The notes: generated by a model from the sequence alone, not told the origin. A stretch of 64,000 bases of DNA from Breoghania sp. (GCF_963674635.1 NZ_OY771475.1:1240001-1304000), one strand, 5' to 3'. Shown: positions 28,242 through 36,956, numbered from the stretch's first letter. A program made the numbers and translations.

Positions 28242-28913
28242 TCAGAAAACGAAGTCGCTTTCGTTTTCGAAGCCAGGAAGCACCGGTGCGCATGCATTGA
28301 ATGCGGGGCGGGAACTGGTTTTGCCTTCCGACGACAACACGCGGATTGCTTCGGCCGCGCCGCCACGCCCCTTGATGGCAACGAGGCGGCCGCCGTCCTT
28401 GAGCTGGGAAATCAGAGCCTCGGGAATATGATCCACCGCGCCCTCGATAAGGATCACGTCGAAGGGCCCCTCGGATGCGAGCCCCGCGGCGGGATTGCCT
28501 GCCACAATCGCCGCATTGTCGATACCCTGCTCGACGAGCGTCTCACTGGCAGACTGGGCAAGCGCCTCGTCGCCTTCCACACCGACAACCGAATTCGCAA
28601 TGCGCGCCAGGACCGCGGCGGCGTAAGCCGAGGCACAACCGACGACGAGCACGATGTCAGACTTATCGAGATCGGCGAGCTGTACGAGCTTACCGAATGT
28701 CTGAGCGGAAAGAAGGTAGCGAGCGGGTTTGTCGCCTTCAGCGGCCGTAATTTCGATATCGCCGTCCGCATAGGCAAAGGGGCGACGGGCCTTCGGCACG
28801 AAGAGTTCGCGCGGCACCGTTCCCATTGCGTCAAGAATACGGTAATCCGTGATATCGCGTGTACGGAGCTGGTTATCCACCATACGGCGGCGCATATCCT
28901 CGAATTCGTCCAT
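28242..28913 (-). CDS. Protein-L-isoaspartate O-methyltransferase-like protein
   Basis: 223 residues of the PCMT family (PF01135). The start MRRRMVDNQLRTRDITDYRIL and the segment VPRELFVP are characteristic. The SAM-binding motif I is degenerate: VLVVGCASAYAAAVLARIA replaces the usual VLEIGTGSGY, and the first acidic residue is missing. Related short alphaproteobacterial members share this, so SAM binding or isoaspartate repair is uncertain. The ATG at 28913 has a CAGGATAAG site. It lies upstream of tolC. Confidence 0.88.
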   Translation of the reverse strand: MDEFEDMRRRMVDNQLRTRDITDYRILDAMGTVPRELFVPKARRPFAYADGDIEITAAEGDKPARYLLSAQTFGKLVQLADLDKSDIVLVVGCASAYAAAVLARIANSVVGVEGDEALAQSASETLVEQGIDNAAIVAGNPAAGLASEGPFDVILIEGAVDHIPEALISQLKDGGRLVAIKGRGGAAEAIRVLSSEGKTSSRPAFNACAPVLPGFENESDFVF

Positions 28914-29274
28914 GCCGACTTATCCTGTCCGCTGCATTTTCATTGACGAAATCCTTAGCCCTCCTGACGCTCCGTGACAAGCGCCGCGCGCCGGCCGGCC
29001 TCGCCAGACAAATCAAAATGGCGGGACTCCGGGCCTGATGTCTTCGCCCCCCTCACCCGTTCAAGTGGCGAGACGTTCTCCGCAGTGCGGCAGATTCGAT
29101 CTTTCCAGCGGACAGCCCGCGCATCCGCCCGGGCGGATGATATGCAAAATGGCGAATTTTGCCCCTGTCCTTTTCGATATGAACAGGTTTTGTAAAACAA
29201 CCTGAGGCGTTTTGCAGACCCGGAGAAACAAGCAGTTGACATGGCCGGGCAAGTAGCTGAAAAAGCGCGCCAAG
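28914..29274. other. Divergent region between pcm and tRNA-Cys
   Basis: About 360 bases. It contains an inverted repeat CAGGTT-N9-AACCTG (29184-29204) and a TTGACA at 29236-29241 that could be the -35 of tRNA-Cys, although the matching -10 (GAAAAA) is poor. No gene is seen. Confidence 0.4.
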
Positions 29275-29348
29275 GGCCACGTGGCGGAGTGGTGACGCAA
29301 CGGATTGCAAATCCGTGTACCCCGGTTCGATTCCGGGCGTGGCCTCCA
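29275..29348 (+). tRNA. tRNA-Cys (GCA)
   Basis: Cloverleaf with acceptor GGCCACG/CGTGGCC, discriminator T, encoded CCA and D-arm GCGGAGTGGTGACGC. The anticodon stem ACGGA/TCCGT encloses loop TTGCAAA with anticodon GCA. The T-arm is CCCGGTTCGATTCCGGG. 74 nt including CCA. Confidence 0.95.
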
Positions 29349-29597
29349 AATTCCTCTCCGCAATTTCCTCTGATCATCACAGACGGCATCTCCCCCCGGC
29401 AAACCGGAGGCGAGCCACTGTGTTGGAAATCGCGTCTGAGCGTCGACCCCCTGCCTTATCCTGAAGACAAAGCCCTGCCTGCGCGGACAAAGCCGCGGAG
29501 CGAGCAGCAGCCACGGCCTCGCATCGGCAAGCTTCGTCTGTGTGGGTGAGGGGGGGGGTGGAGGGGCCCGTTTTCTGTCGGGCAGTCGCGGAATTGG

Positions 29598-29636
29598 GAG
29601 ACGGAAATCAGGGCCCGAAGGCCCGATTGCCGTCTC
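29598..29636 (-). terminator. Two-part hairpin with UUCG loop
   Basis: Outer stem GAGACGG/CCGTCTC and inner stem GGGCC/GGCCC close a TTCG tetraloop when read on the minus strand. It lies directly after the stop of the small frame at 29640. No T-run. Confidence 0.45.
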
Positions 29637-29639
29637 TCA

Positions 29640-29825
29640 TCAAGCGTGTTCGGCCGTCAGCGTCGCGTGTTGACGCGTGCACCGGGGGCAATCCTTGCGG
29701 ACCCGGATCATGACCACATTCGGAAACCAGACATTTTTTGGCGAAAGCCAGCCCGGGACGGACGGCGTTTCCATTCTGCAAGTCTCGCATGTGCCACAGC
29801 AATTGCTCACTACATTCTCCATCAT
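29640..29825 (-). CDS. Possible small cysteine-rich protein, 61 residues
   Basis: Unrecognised. The frame encodes eight or so functional-looking metal-ligand candidates: CCGTCETC near residues 9-16 and CPRC near 49-52, with HATLTAEH at the end. This could form a small zinc or iron-sulfur site. It is followed at once by a strong hairpin. Against it, neither ATG (29825 or 29822) has a clear ribosome site. Kept as a tentative call. Confidence 0.3.
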   Translation of the reverse strand: MMENVVSNCCGTCETCRMETPSVPGWLSPKNVWFPNVVMIRVRKDCPRCTRQHATLTAEHA

Positions 29826-30028
29826 GCTGCGTTTATTTGCGAATTCCGCCCAAACGACACTATTGACAAGGGTCGGTGCCGAATCGTTGGGGGAGCGTTA
29901 ATCTGTTTGAAACCTACTCCTTGCAGGCGCCGCGGTCTGTTCGGTCCATTCCGCTCCGAAGATTTCGTTATGGTCGCGCAATAACACACGGAAGCGGTTC
30001 GAACCGGCGGCGAAAGCACCGAATGGAC

Positions 30029-30052
30029 GGTCGTTTTCTTTGTGAAACGACC
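30029..30052. repeat. Inverted repeat
   Basis: GGTCGTTT-N8-AAACGACC, a perfect 8-bp dyad about 270 nt before the DUF938 gene. It could be an operator or a transcript end; no assignment. Confidence 0.4.
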
Positions 30053-30317
30053 CATGGAAAGCAGCTAAGGGCCCTTTATTTCCTTATCTCGTTTCGACCC
30101 CGTTACATTCTTTGCACCGAAGCATCGAGACATGCGCGATACGGGAAAATGGCCCTTTGTTTTGCGAGCGTGCCTATGTGGAAAACACTCATTTGAGGCC
30201 GCTGGTTACCGCTCCCGGTATTCATTTCGGTCTTGCGGAAGAAATCGCGCATCGATACTGCCGTTGCGTTAACACCTATGGCACAGCGGACCACATAAGC
30301 ACTTTCCTGGAGGCCAA

Positions 30318-30947
30318 ATGCCGCAAAACACGGATCATATGCCCGGCACAGAATCGACCCCGCCATTTTCGCAGGCGGCCGAAAACAACAAGGGGCCCAT
30401 TGGCGACATCCTGCGAGACGAATTTGCAAATGTGGAATCGGTCCTGGAGATTGCGAGCGGGACCGGCCAGCATGCGGTGCATCTGGCCAGGCTCCTGCCC
30501 CACCTGTCGTGGCAACCAAGTGACCTGTCAGAGGACCTGCCGGGATTGACCCAGCGCCACGCACGGGAGGCACCGGCCAATCTGCTTGAGCCTATGTTGC
30601 TCGACATTGCCGACCATCCCTGGCCGGTCGCGCCGGTCGATGCCGTCTATGCCGCCAATTGCCTTCACATCGTTTCATGGCCTCTCGTGGAGGCCTTCTT
30701 CGAAGGTGCAGGCAGCGCCGTCGCAGAAGCCGGAACGATTGCCGTCTACGGCCCGTTTCGATATGGCGGAGAATTCACCGCGCCGAGCAATGCGGAGTTT
30801 GACGCCTTCCTGCGGGCTCGGGATCCTGCGGCGGGAATACGCGACTTCGAGGCGGTGGACGAACTGGCCACAAATCAGGGCTTCCGTATCGCGCGCGACT
30901 GCGACATGCCCGCCAACAACCAATTGCTGATCTGGCGGAGGGGATGA
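30318..30947 (+). CDS. DUF938 SAM-dependent methyltransferase
   Basis: 209 residues of the DUF938 family (PF06080). The N-terminus FSQAAENNKGPIGDIL and the SAM motif VLEIASGTGQHAVHLA (residues 42-57) are followed by LSWQPSDLSEDL and VDAVYAANCLHIVSW. The C-terminus GPFRYGGEFTAPSNAEFDAFLR… is characteristic. Substrate unknown. The ATG at 30318 follows TGGAGG. It is convergent with cobQ, only 6 bases apart. Confidence 0.92.
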   Translation: MPQNTDHMPGTESTPPFSQAAENNKGPIGDILRDEFANVESVLEIASGTGQHAVHLARLLPHLSWQPSDLSEDLPGLTQRHAREAPANLLEPMLLDIADHPWPVAPVDAVYAANCLHIVSWPLVEAFFEGAGSAVAEAGTIAVYGPFRYGGEFTAPSNAEFDAFLRARDPAAGIRDFEAVDELATNQGFRIARDCDMPANNQLLIWRRG

Positions 30948-30953
30948 ATCCCC

Positions 30954-32447
30954 TCACTGGCGCGTGCGCGCGATGGACAGAATTGCATCGAGATCGAGCG
31001 CGGCCTCCACATGGTCGGCAAGCACGTCAAGCGCCCCCTCCACACGCGCATCATGGGAGAGCCGGTCTCCTCTCGACTGAGATACGCCCTTTCGCAACGA
31101 CCCAAGAAAGGCCTCGCGAAACGGGTCAGAGCTGAAAAGGCCATGCAGATAGCATCCGGCCACCTGCCCATCAGGCGAAGACGCACCGGCTGGCTGTCCC
31201 TCGATTTGCAGAAACGGGCGCGCGCAGTCGGCCCCGTCGGTGCGACCAAGATGGATCTCGTATCCGCGCACCGGGCTGCCAGTCTCCACATGACGCCCGG
31301 TGACGACCGCAAGACGCTTGTCCTCTTCAATCACGGTCTCCACGTCGAGCAAACCGAGCCCGGCAACATCGCCCGGCGCGCCTTCGACGCCTGTGGGGTC
31401 ATGGACGGCGCGACCGAGCATCTGATAGCCGCCGCAAAGACCGAGGATGGCCCCACCCCGTCTGTAATGGGCCTGCAAATCGATATCCCATCCCTGGTCC
31501 CGAAACTGCCCGAGATCGGCGACGGTCGACTTTGAACCGGTCAACACCACGAGTTCCGCATCGCCGGGCAACGCCTCTCCAGAATGGATCAGCCGCAGAT
31601 CCACATCGGGCTCCAGCCGTAGCGGATCGAAATCGTCGAAATTCGACACCCCCTCCAAAACCGGCACGACGATCCTGATTGCGCCGGACGGCTTGCCCAC
31701 CTTTGCCACCGGCATCAAGTCGAGAATGTCCTCGGCAGGCAAGTCCGCCGCGCGATCGAACCAGGGCACGATACCCAGCGACGGCCAGCCGGTGCGCCGG
31801 ACGATATCGGAAAGGCCTTCACCGAAAAGCTCAACGTCTCCCCGGAATCTATTGATCAGGAATCCCTTTATGCGGTCGCGATCCTCCGGTTCCAACACGC
31901 AATGCGTTCCGACAATGGCGGCAATGACCCCGCCACGATCAACGTCGCCCGCCAGGATCACAGGAACATTGGCGGCTTGCGCAAAGCCCATATTCGCAAG
32001 ATCGCCGCGACGCAGATTTGTCTCCGCCGGACTTCCGGCTCCTTCAACAAGAACCAGATCCGCCTGCGCTTCGACATGGGCGAAGCTCTCCAGAACACGA
32101 GGAAGGATATTGCGCTTCATGTCGGCCCGCGCCTCCAGGGACGAAGCCGCAAGGCGCCGCCCCTGAACGATCACTTGCAAGCTGCCGCCTTCTTCCGATT
32201 TCAACAGGATCGGATTCATGTGAACGCTTGCGGGCACCCGCGCGGCCAGCGCCTGAAGCGCCTGCGAACGCCCGATTTCACCGCCGTCGGCGGTCACTGC
32301 TGCGTTGTTCGACAGGTTCTGCGGCTTGAAGGGCATCACCTTCAGCCCGCGACGCAAGAATGCGCGGGCCAGTCCGCTCACAAGGAGGCTTTTGCCGACA
32401 TTTGATCCAGTGCCCTGAATCATGACGGCGGGAACGGAACGCGTCAC
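30954..32447 (-). CDS. cobQ: Cobyric acid synthase
   Basis: 497 residues. It performs four ATP- and glutamine-dependent amidations of adenosylcobyrinic acid a,c-diamide in cobalamin synthesis. The N-terminal dethiobiotin-synthetase-like ATPase has MIQGTGSNVGKSLL (8-21). The C-terminal glutamine amidotransferase has its nucleophile in LGLCGGYQMLGR and a late YLHGLF histidine. No other cob genes are in the window. It begins within the last 4 bases of the YrhK-like gene, so the pair is translationally coupled. Confidence 0.95.
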   Translation of the reverse strand: MTRSVPAVMIQGTGSNVGKSLLVSGLARAFLRRGLKVMPFKPQNLSNNAAVTADGGEIGRSQALQALAARVPASVHMNPILLKSEEGGSLQVIVQGRRLAASSLEARADMKRNILPRVLESFAHVEAQADLVLVEGAGSPAETNLRRGDLANMGFAQAANVPVILAGDVDRGGVIAAIVGTHCVLEPEDRDRIKGFLINRFRGDVELFGEGLSDIVRRTGWPSLGIVPWFDRAADLPAEDILDLMPVAKVGKPSGAIRIVVPVLEGVSNFDDFDPLRLEPDVDLRLIHSGEALPGDAELVVLTGSKSTVADLGQFRDQGWDIDLQAHYRRGGAILGLCGGYQMLGRAVHDPTGVEGAPGDVAGLGLLDVETVIEEDKRLAVVTGRHVETGSPVRGYEIHLGRTDGADCARPFLQIEGQPAGASSPDGQVAGCYLHGLFSSDPFREAFLGSLRKGVSQSRGDRLSHDARVEGALDVLADHVEAALDLDAILSIARTRQ

Positions 32448-32761
32448 GCGGCATCGTCTCCGGCAAGACCATTCTCAAGCCGGGCAAACGCGCCGGCCTC
32501 CTCGATATCGTCGGGAAGCCGCACGAGGCGGATTTCGAGAGCAAGGCGAACCGCGGGACGGACCGCGAATAGAATCGAGCCAATCAGAAACAGCCAGGTG
32601 CCTGCATATTGAAGGGACTCGTAGAAAAAGAAGACGCTGCCGACGATAAAGGCGATTGCCGCCCCGAATTCGATTGCCGTTCTTGCGGTTTCGTAACGGG
32701 TGGTGGTTCTGGCGTGGGCCGCCGTCCGCGTCCTGTTCTCATGATTGAAAAGTTCGGCCAT
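32444..32761 (-). CDS. YrhK-like small membrane protein
   Basis: 105 residues with two predicted transmembrane helices (AIEFGAAIAFIVGSVFFFYESL and TWLFLIGSILFAVRPAVRLAL, each quoted in part) and a charged C-terminal tail (RLPDDIEEAG). The pattern fits the YrhK domain (PF14145), function unknown. The ATG at 32761 follows GGGAGGGGG. It is the first gene of a two-gene unit with cobQ, overlapping by 4 bases. Confidence 0.78.
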   Translation of the reverse strand: MAELFNHENRTRTAAHARTTTRYETARTAIEFGAAIAFIVGSVFFFYESLQYAGTWLFLIGSILFAVRPAVRLALEIRLVRLPDDIEEAGAFARLENGLAGDDAA

Positions 32762-33139
32762 GTGCCCCCTCCCTGACTGCCCGGTGATAACACGCGTCCC
32801 GGTACGAACTGGCGTGACCGCGCTTTGTTTCATCCCAAGACAAGAAACGCACCGAACGCAAGCAGCCTTTGCGAGAATCGAGGACTTGAGGGTTCGGCCC
32901 CGCCAATCTGCGCGCATCGGCACGCCAATGAGCGCCATTTTGCCGCCGAACAGTCCCAACGTGCCACGGCTCAAGATATTGCAGCCTGTGGAAGAAGATT
33001 TTGGCCAGACACCAAACCCATCGCCTGTTTTGGCGATAAACGTGACAATTCTGCGAGGTTGGCAGGCTGAAATGATCTGTGCAGGCGCAAAATGTGGGCG
33101 GAATAGGTTCACTCATCCACATTTTTTGTTCCTCGGGAC
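32762..33139. other. Region upstream of the YrhK-cobQ unit
   Basis: About 380 bases to the tRNA-Asn promoter. It should hold the YrhK-cobQ promoter. A cobalamin riboswitch would be expected for a cob operon, but I cannot find a convincing B12 box here. Confidence 0.4.
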
Positions 33140-33168
33140 TTGGCAAGCGCAATCCGCGTTGTTATAGC
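33140..33168 (+). promoter_or_regulatory. Promoter of tRNA-Asn
   Basis: TTGGCA (33140-33145) and TATAGC (33163-33168) with a 17-nt spacer, about 38 nt before the mature tRNA 5' end. Good match to a housekeeping sigma promoter. Confidence 0.6.
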
Positions 33169-33205
33169 CTCTCCCGTCGACGCGACGAGTGCGCGGCCGA
33201 CCTGC

Positions 33206-33280
33206 TCCCCGGTAGCTCAGTGGTAGAGCAAGCGACTGTTAATCGCTTGGTCGCTGGTTCGAATCCGGCCCGGGGAGCCA
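33206..33280 (+). tRNA. tRNA-Asn (GUU)
   Basis: Acceptor TCCCCGG/CCGGGGA, discriminator G and encoded CCA. D-arm GCTCAGTGGTAGAGC. Anticodon stem-loop GCGA-CTGTTAA-TCGC with anticodon GTT. T-arm GCTGGTTCGAATCCGGC. 75 nt including CCA. Confidence 0.95.
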
Positions 33281-33815
33281 TTACTCTCCCAAAGATATAC
33301 AGAATGTGATTTCACGCGAGGCCTCGCTCCGTGAGGATCCTGAAACGTAGCTGCGGCTTGTACCGCGCTGCGCGCGAAACGGTTTCCGCTTGGATCCGAA
33401 CGTTCAACCAGGACCAGCCACGCGATCCGAATTGCCGTTGATTGGCGCGGCAGTCGCCGGGGACGAAGTTGAAGTCCTTGAGATCCTTGCCGTACAGTTT
33501 CGAGACGCGAACCCTCCCCCCCCGCCTTCATCGGGCGAGCACCCCACGCGTAAGTACTGATACGTTTCAAGCCTTTACCTTTCAAACGTCATGATGCGAG
33601 AACATGCGGGACACACACAATCTCGCAGCGTTCGAAAGAAGAAGAAATCACGCACCTTCGATGAAGAATTACTAATATTTACATGCGATAAATACAAAAC
33701 AGCGTTCGTTTGCGAGTTCTTGCAACCTCAGCAAGTCACGAATTGACAGTAATGCGATATATCAATAAGAAAGCTTCCTCGCGTTTCCTGACATCATTCA
33801 AATTCAATAGTCAGC
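33281..33815. other. Region downstream of tRNA-Asn with a possible coding remnant
   Basis: About 535 bases. The first ~230 are GC-rich and contain a protein-like minus-strand frame (about 33312-33530) without a start. The last ~230 (33590-33815) are clearly AT-richer than anything around them. The mix suggests a scar of past insertion next to the tRNA, but no integrase or att repeat is seen. Confidence 0.4.
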
Positions 33816-34562
33816 ATGAATAGCCCTTTAGAATCGAACGAGGCAGACGAGCAAACAGCGTCGGTAGCGACCGTGTTCACCATCGCAATTCGCGATGCGG
33901 CGGTCGTCATCATCACGTTTCTCATCATGTTCATGGGTGTCGGACAGATCAGTGCCGAGGCCGGGCTCAGCGCGCTTCAGACAGCCTTCATGACCAGCCT
34001 GACGGTCGCAGCGCCGGCACAGACCGCCGCGATGCAGATCCTGCAGAGCGACGGCGCGCGCGCCGGCGCCTGGGTCGCAGCGGTCCTTGCGGTGGTCATC
34101 ATCAATCTGCGCTTCATCATCATGGTGGCGTCCGTGCTCGGCCGCCTGCCCGCCATGAGCTTCATGAGGGCTCTGGGAAGCGTCGGCTTCCTCTCCGCAA
34201 GCTCCTTTGCGGTCATCCTGCCGAAACTCATGGACAGCCGTCCGCCGCGCCCTGCTCTCTATTGTGGCATCGTGGGGGCCATGTGCTCCCTCTCAGCGAT
34301 CATCGGCGCGGTCGCGGGGCATCAGCTCGCTGCTTCTGTTCCTGTCATTGTCGGCGCAACGCTCGGCGCAATGATCCCGATCTATTTCGCCACGCTCATC
34401 GCCCGCCAGAAGAAGATGCGGAACCTGATGGTGAATGCGGCCTTCGGGGCCTTGCTCGTGCCGCTCGCCGCCATCGAGCTGGGCTCCTATGCCCTTCTGG
34501 TGCTGCCCTTGATCGTCTCGGGCATCAGCATGCTTCTGGAGAGGAAAAACACCGATGCATAA
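33816..34562 (+). CDS. azlC: AzlC-family branched-chain amino acid exporter, large subunit
   Basis: 248 residues, about seven to eight membrane segments. The AzlC pattern is clear: GQISAEAGLSALQTAFMTSLTVAAPAQTAAMQIL followed by VVIINLRFIIMVASV, each quoted in part. AzlCD-type pairs (BrnFE, YgaZH) export valine, leucine, isoleucine or methionine by proton exchange. Its stop overlaps azlD by 8 bases, so the two are translated together. Confidence 0.87.
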   Translation: MNSPLESNEADEQTASVATVFTIAIRDAAVVIITFLIMFMGVGQISAEAGLSALQTAFMTSLTVAAPAQTAAMQILQSDGARAGAWVAAVLAVVIINLRFIIMVASVLGRLPAMSFMRALGSVGFLSASSFAVILPKLMDSRPPRPALYCGIVGAMCSLSAIIGAVAGHQLAASVPVIVGATLGAMIPIYFATLIARQKKMRNLMVNAAFGALLVPLAAIELGSYALLVLPLIVSGISMLLERKNTDA

Positions 34563-34908
34563 CGCCGTTTTCGCCGAATGGCAGCTCTGGGCTGTGGCTG
34601 GCGGCGCAGCATTGGGAACCCTGCTTCTCAGGCTTATTCCGCTAGTCGCACGCAACCGCATGGGCGGCGAGCGTATCCGCGAATTCTTCGACCGGGCGGG
34701 CTACGGCATTCTCGGCGGCATTGTCGCCACGTCCGCTCTGCGCTCGGGCAGCAATCTGTTCAAGACCGAACAGACCATCGGCTGCATTGTCGCCGTTGTC
34801 TGCGTGATCGTGGCTTTCCTGATCGCGGTCTGGCGCGGGGGCACAATCCTGCCGACCCTTATCGGCCTTGCCGGATTCGTTGCGGCCGGCCTCATCTATC
34901 TTGGATAA
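34555..34908 (+). CDS. azlD: AzlD-family small exporter subunit
   Basis: 117 residues with three to four membrane segments; WAVAGGAALGTLLLRLIPLV and LPTLIGLAGFVAAGLIYLG are typical of AzlD. It is the small partner needed by AzlC for branched-chain amino acid export. It begins 8 bases inside the azlC stop. Confidence 0.86.
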   Translation: MHNAVFAEWQLWAVAGGAALGTLLLRLIPLVARNRMGGERIREFFDRAGYGILGGIVATSALRSGSNLFKTEQTIGCIVAVVCVIVAFLIAVWRGGTILPTLIGLAGFVAAGLIYLG

Positions 34909-34958
34909 GACCGGCCGCAACCGTCGTTCAAAATGGATTGAATACGCCGCAGCGCCCG

Positions 34959-35534
34959 TCAGGAGACGGCTGCGCGCCGCTCGATCAGCGGATAGGCCCG
35001 CTTGATCGCAACCGCGATTACAGCCGCGATGCCGGCCTTGATCACATCCCCGATCACAAAGACCGAAGACGCCATCGCGACCTTGAGAAGGGGAGCGCCG
35101 ATGTTCATCGCCATCCAGGGAACGCCGATTGCATAGAGCACGATAATGCCGCCAATCGCGCAGAAGATGAACGAGGTGACGACGTTCAGCCGGTTCCAGG
35201 CCCACTCGTGCAGCTTGCCGACGACATAGGCCGCAGGCACCCACCCCACAAGAAAGCCAGCTGTCGGACCGGCGAAGACACCGAGGCCACCCCGGCCACC
35301 GGCCAGCAGCGGCAGACCGACCGCGACAAGTCCCACGACGAGCAACATGGAAAGCGCCCCACGACGCCCACCAAGAATTGCGCCGGCAAGCATGAGGCCA
35401 ATGGACTGCGCCGTCACGGAAACGCCGCCGAGAAAGGCGATCGGGATCGGCGGAAAGAGCCCCAGCGCCGCCGTCAGCGCGGCGAAGAGAGCTATATAGA
35501 CGATGTCTCGAGTGGAGGTTCGCTGTCCGGACAT
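34959..35534 (-). CDS. bioY: Biotin transporter S component BioY
   Basis: 191 residues, six membrane segments. The BioY signature is present: DIVYIALFAALTAALGLFPP near the N-terminus, FLGGVSVTAQSIGLMLAGAILGG in the middle, then GPTAGFLVGWVPAAYVVG. BioY is the high-affinity biotin-binding S component of an ECF transporter. Last gene of bioM-bioN-bioY; its start lies 43 bases inside bioN. Confidence 0.95.
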   Translation of the reverse strand: MSGQRTSTRDIVYIALFAALTAALGLFPPIPIAFLGGVSVTAQSIGLMLAGAILGGRRGALSMLLVVGLVAVGLPLLAGGRGGLGVFAGPTAGFLVGWVPAAYVVGKLHEWAWNRLNVVTSFIFCAIGGIIVLYAIGVPWMAMNIGAPLLKVAMASSVFVIGDVIKAGIAAVIAVAIKRAYPLIERRAAVS

Positions 35535-36193
35535 GGTTTCCTCGAATGGGATTTCTCGGCGTCGGCGATGAAGCGCGGAGGCAGTTCATCATCGTCGCTA
35601 TAAGGTGAACGCGCTTCGATAGCATCTGCGACGTCGCCCGCCATGCGTAAGGTGCGCAGAACAAGCGGAAGCGCCAGCGCGACCGGATTGGTTCCCAACC
35701 CCCTCGCCCGCTGGGCATCCCTGATCTCCGTCGCCTGTGATGCGATGACGGGAATGAACCGCAGCGCGAGAGAAAATGCCAGTCCGACCTTTCCCGGATC
35801 CACACCGAGCGGCTTCAATGGCCGCAATCCGGTCTCGACGGCGGAAATCAGAGCGTCGGTGCGGGTCGTCAGGGTGACCAGCGCCGCCAACAGAACGAGG
35901 GCGGCAATGCGCAACACCACCAGCGCGGCAAAATTCCAAGATTCCCAGTAGGCCTGAAATGCAAACAGGACGACCAGAATCCACAAGAGCGGACGGATTT
36001 GCTTATAGGCCTGGACCAGGCTCAGACCGGCGAGACGGTACAGCGCCAGGATGGCAACAAGGGCGAGAGCCAGCCACCACCACTGCCCGACGATCACGAG
36101 CACGGTCCCGGCCACGGCAAGCGTCGCCAGCTTGGGCCCAGCCCCGATGCGATGAATGCGCGACACAGTCGCAGGATCGCGTCCGGCCATCAT
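35492..36193 (-). CDS. bioN: ECF transporter T component BioN
   Basis: 233 residues. Several membrane helices are followed by the EcfT coupling motif region (LRFIPVIASQATEIRDAQRARGLG) with its Ala-Arg-Gly signature. BioN couples ATP hydrolysis in BioM to biotin release from BioY. The start overlaps the bioM stop by 4 bases. The long polar C-terminal tail after DVADAIEARS overlaps bioY. Confidence 0.92.
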   Translation of the reverse strand: MMAGRDPATVSRIHRIGAGPKLATLAVAGTVLVIVGQWWWLALALVAILALYRLAGLSLVQAYKQIRPLLWILVVLFAFQAYWESWNFAALVVLRIAALVLLAALVTLTTRTDALISAVETGLRPLKPLGVDPGKVGLAFSLALRFIPVIASQATEIRDAQRARGLGTNPVALALPLVLRTLRMAGDVADAIEARSPYSDDDELPPRFIADAEKSHSRKPCPDSEPPLETSSI

Positions 36194-36873
36194 GTCATAC
36201 GCTCCACATAGTGGGCCAGCGCCGGGCCCGGCTCGTCATCAGCGATCACCTTGCCATGATCGAAGACGATCACGCGATCAAAGTCTTCAAGCAGTTTCAG
36301 ATCATGGGTGACGATAATGACGGTTTCTTCCAGTTCCCGGATCACATTGGCGACCCTGCGCGCATTGCGCAGGTCGAGCAGCGTCGTCGGCTCGTCGAAG
36401 ACGACACAATCGGGACGCGTGATGAGGACACCGGCAAGCGACAGCAACTGTTTCTGTCCACCGGAGAGTGCGTGGGAGGGATGGTAGCGGAAGGGACCGA
36501 GATTGTACCGATCAAGAACCTCTTCCACGAGCGCACCGCGTTGTGCCGCGGGCAGCTTCAATCCCTTCAGGCCAAAGGCCACGTCCTCTTCGACGATGGG
36601 AAAGACGATCTGATTGTCGGGGTTTTGAAAGACGAACCCCACCTTGCGACGAACAGCCTTGCCGTCCCTTGCGGTGTCGAGCCCATCAACGAGAACCTTG
36701 CCTGAGGTCGGTACCAAAAGACCGTTCAGCAGTCTCGCAAAGGTGCTCTTGCCGGATCCGTTCGAGCCGACAATACCAATTCGCTTTTCGGTCAGGGTCA
36801 GGTCGATGCCCTTGAGCGCCTCGAAGGCTTCGAACGTCATGTGGACATCGCGAACTTCAATTGTCGTCATCAA
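36190..36873 (-). CDS. bioM: ECF transporter ATPase BioM
   Basis: 227 residues of ABC ATPase: Walker A GSNGSGKST (36-44), Q-loop FQNPDNQIVFP, signature LSGGQKQLL, Walker B CVVFDEPTTLLD and H-loop IIVTHD. The FQNPDNQ loop is typical of ECF A components. First gene of the biotin uptake operon. Biotin import is directly useful to the biotin-dependent malonate decarboxylase encoded just upstream on the same strand. Confidence 0.94.
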   Translation of the reverse strand: MMTTIEVRDVHMTFEAFEALKGIDLTLTEKRIGIVGSNGSGKSTFARLLNGLLVPTSGKVLVDGLDTARDGKAVRRKVGFVFQNPDNQIVFPIVEEDVAFGLKGLKLPAAQRGALVEEVLDRYNLGPFRYHPSHALSGGQKQLLSLAGVLITRPDCVVFDEPTTLLDLRNARRVANVIRELEETVIIVTHDLKLLEDFDRVIVFDHGKVIADDEPGPALAHYVERMT

Positions 36874-36944
36874 AGAGCTTCCCGAAGAATGTTGAAGCCG
36901 CCGACAAGCCCCAGTTAGGGCCCTGCCGGCGGCTGCAAGACAAG

Positions 36945-36956
36945 TTAACTATTTAA
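36945..36956. promoter_or_regulatory. Dyad upstream of bioM, candidate operator
   Basis: TTAA-CTAT-TTAA, about 70 nt before bioM. It resembles, but does not match, the BioR consensus TTATMKATAA of alphaproteobacterial biotin genes. Confidence 0.3.

Larger units (their letters stand above)
29349..30317. other. Long gene-poor stretch after tRNA-Cys
   Basis: About 970 bases. Besides the possible small gene at 29640-29825 and its hairpin, there is a G-rich run at 29547-29566 (GTGAGGGGGGGGGTGGAGGG) and an inverted repeat at 30029-30052. The promoter of the DUF938 gene must lie near its right end. Nothing else is supported. Confidence 0.45.

Noticed and set aside
29061..29402. Minus-strand frames with RPESNRGTRICNPL-type peptides
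   Set aside because: These are the well-known false translations of a tRNA gene (tRNA-Cys).
33217..33585. Minus-strand 122-codon frame ending in GRIRTSDQAINSRLLYH
   Set aside because: Its end is antisense to tRNA-Asn, a common false gene call; the plausible remnant lies in a different frame.
36896..36935. AGCCGCCG/CGGCGGCT hairpin before bioM as a biotin or other riboswitch
   Set aside because: A simple long-loop stem with no conserved riboswitch core; biotin riboswitches are not known.
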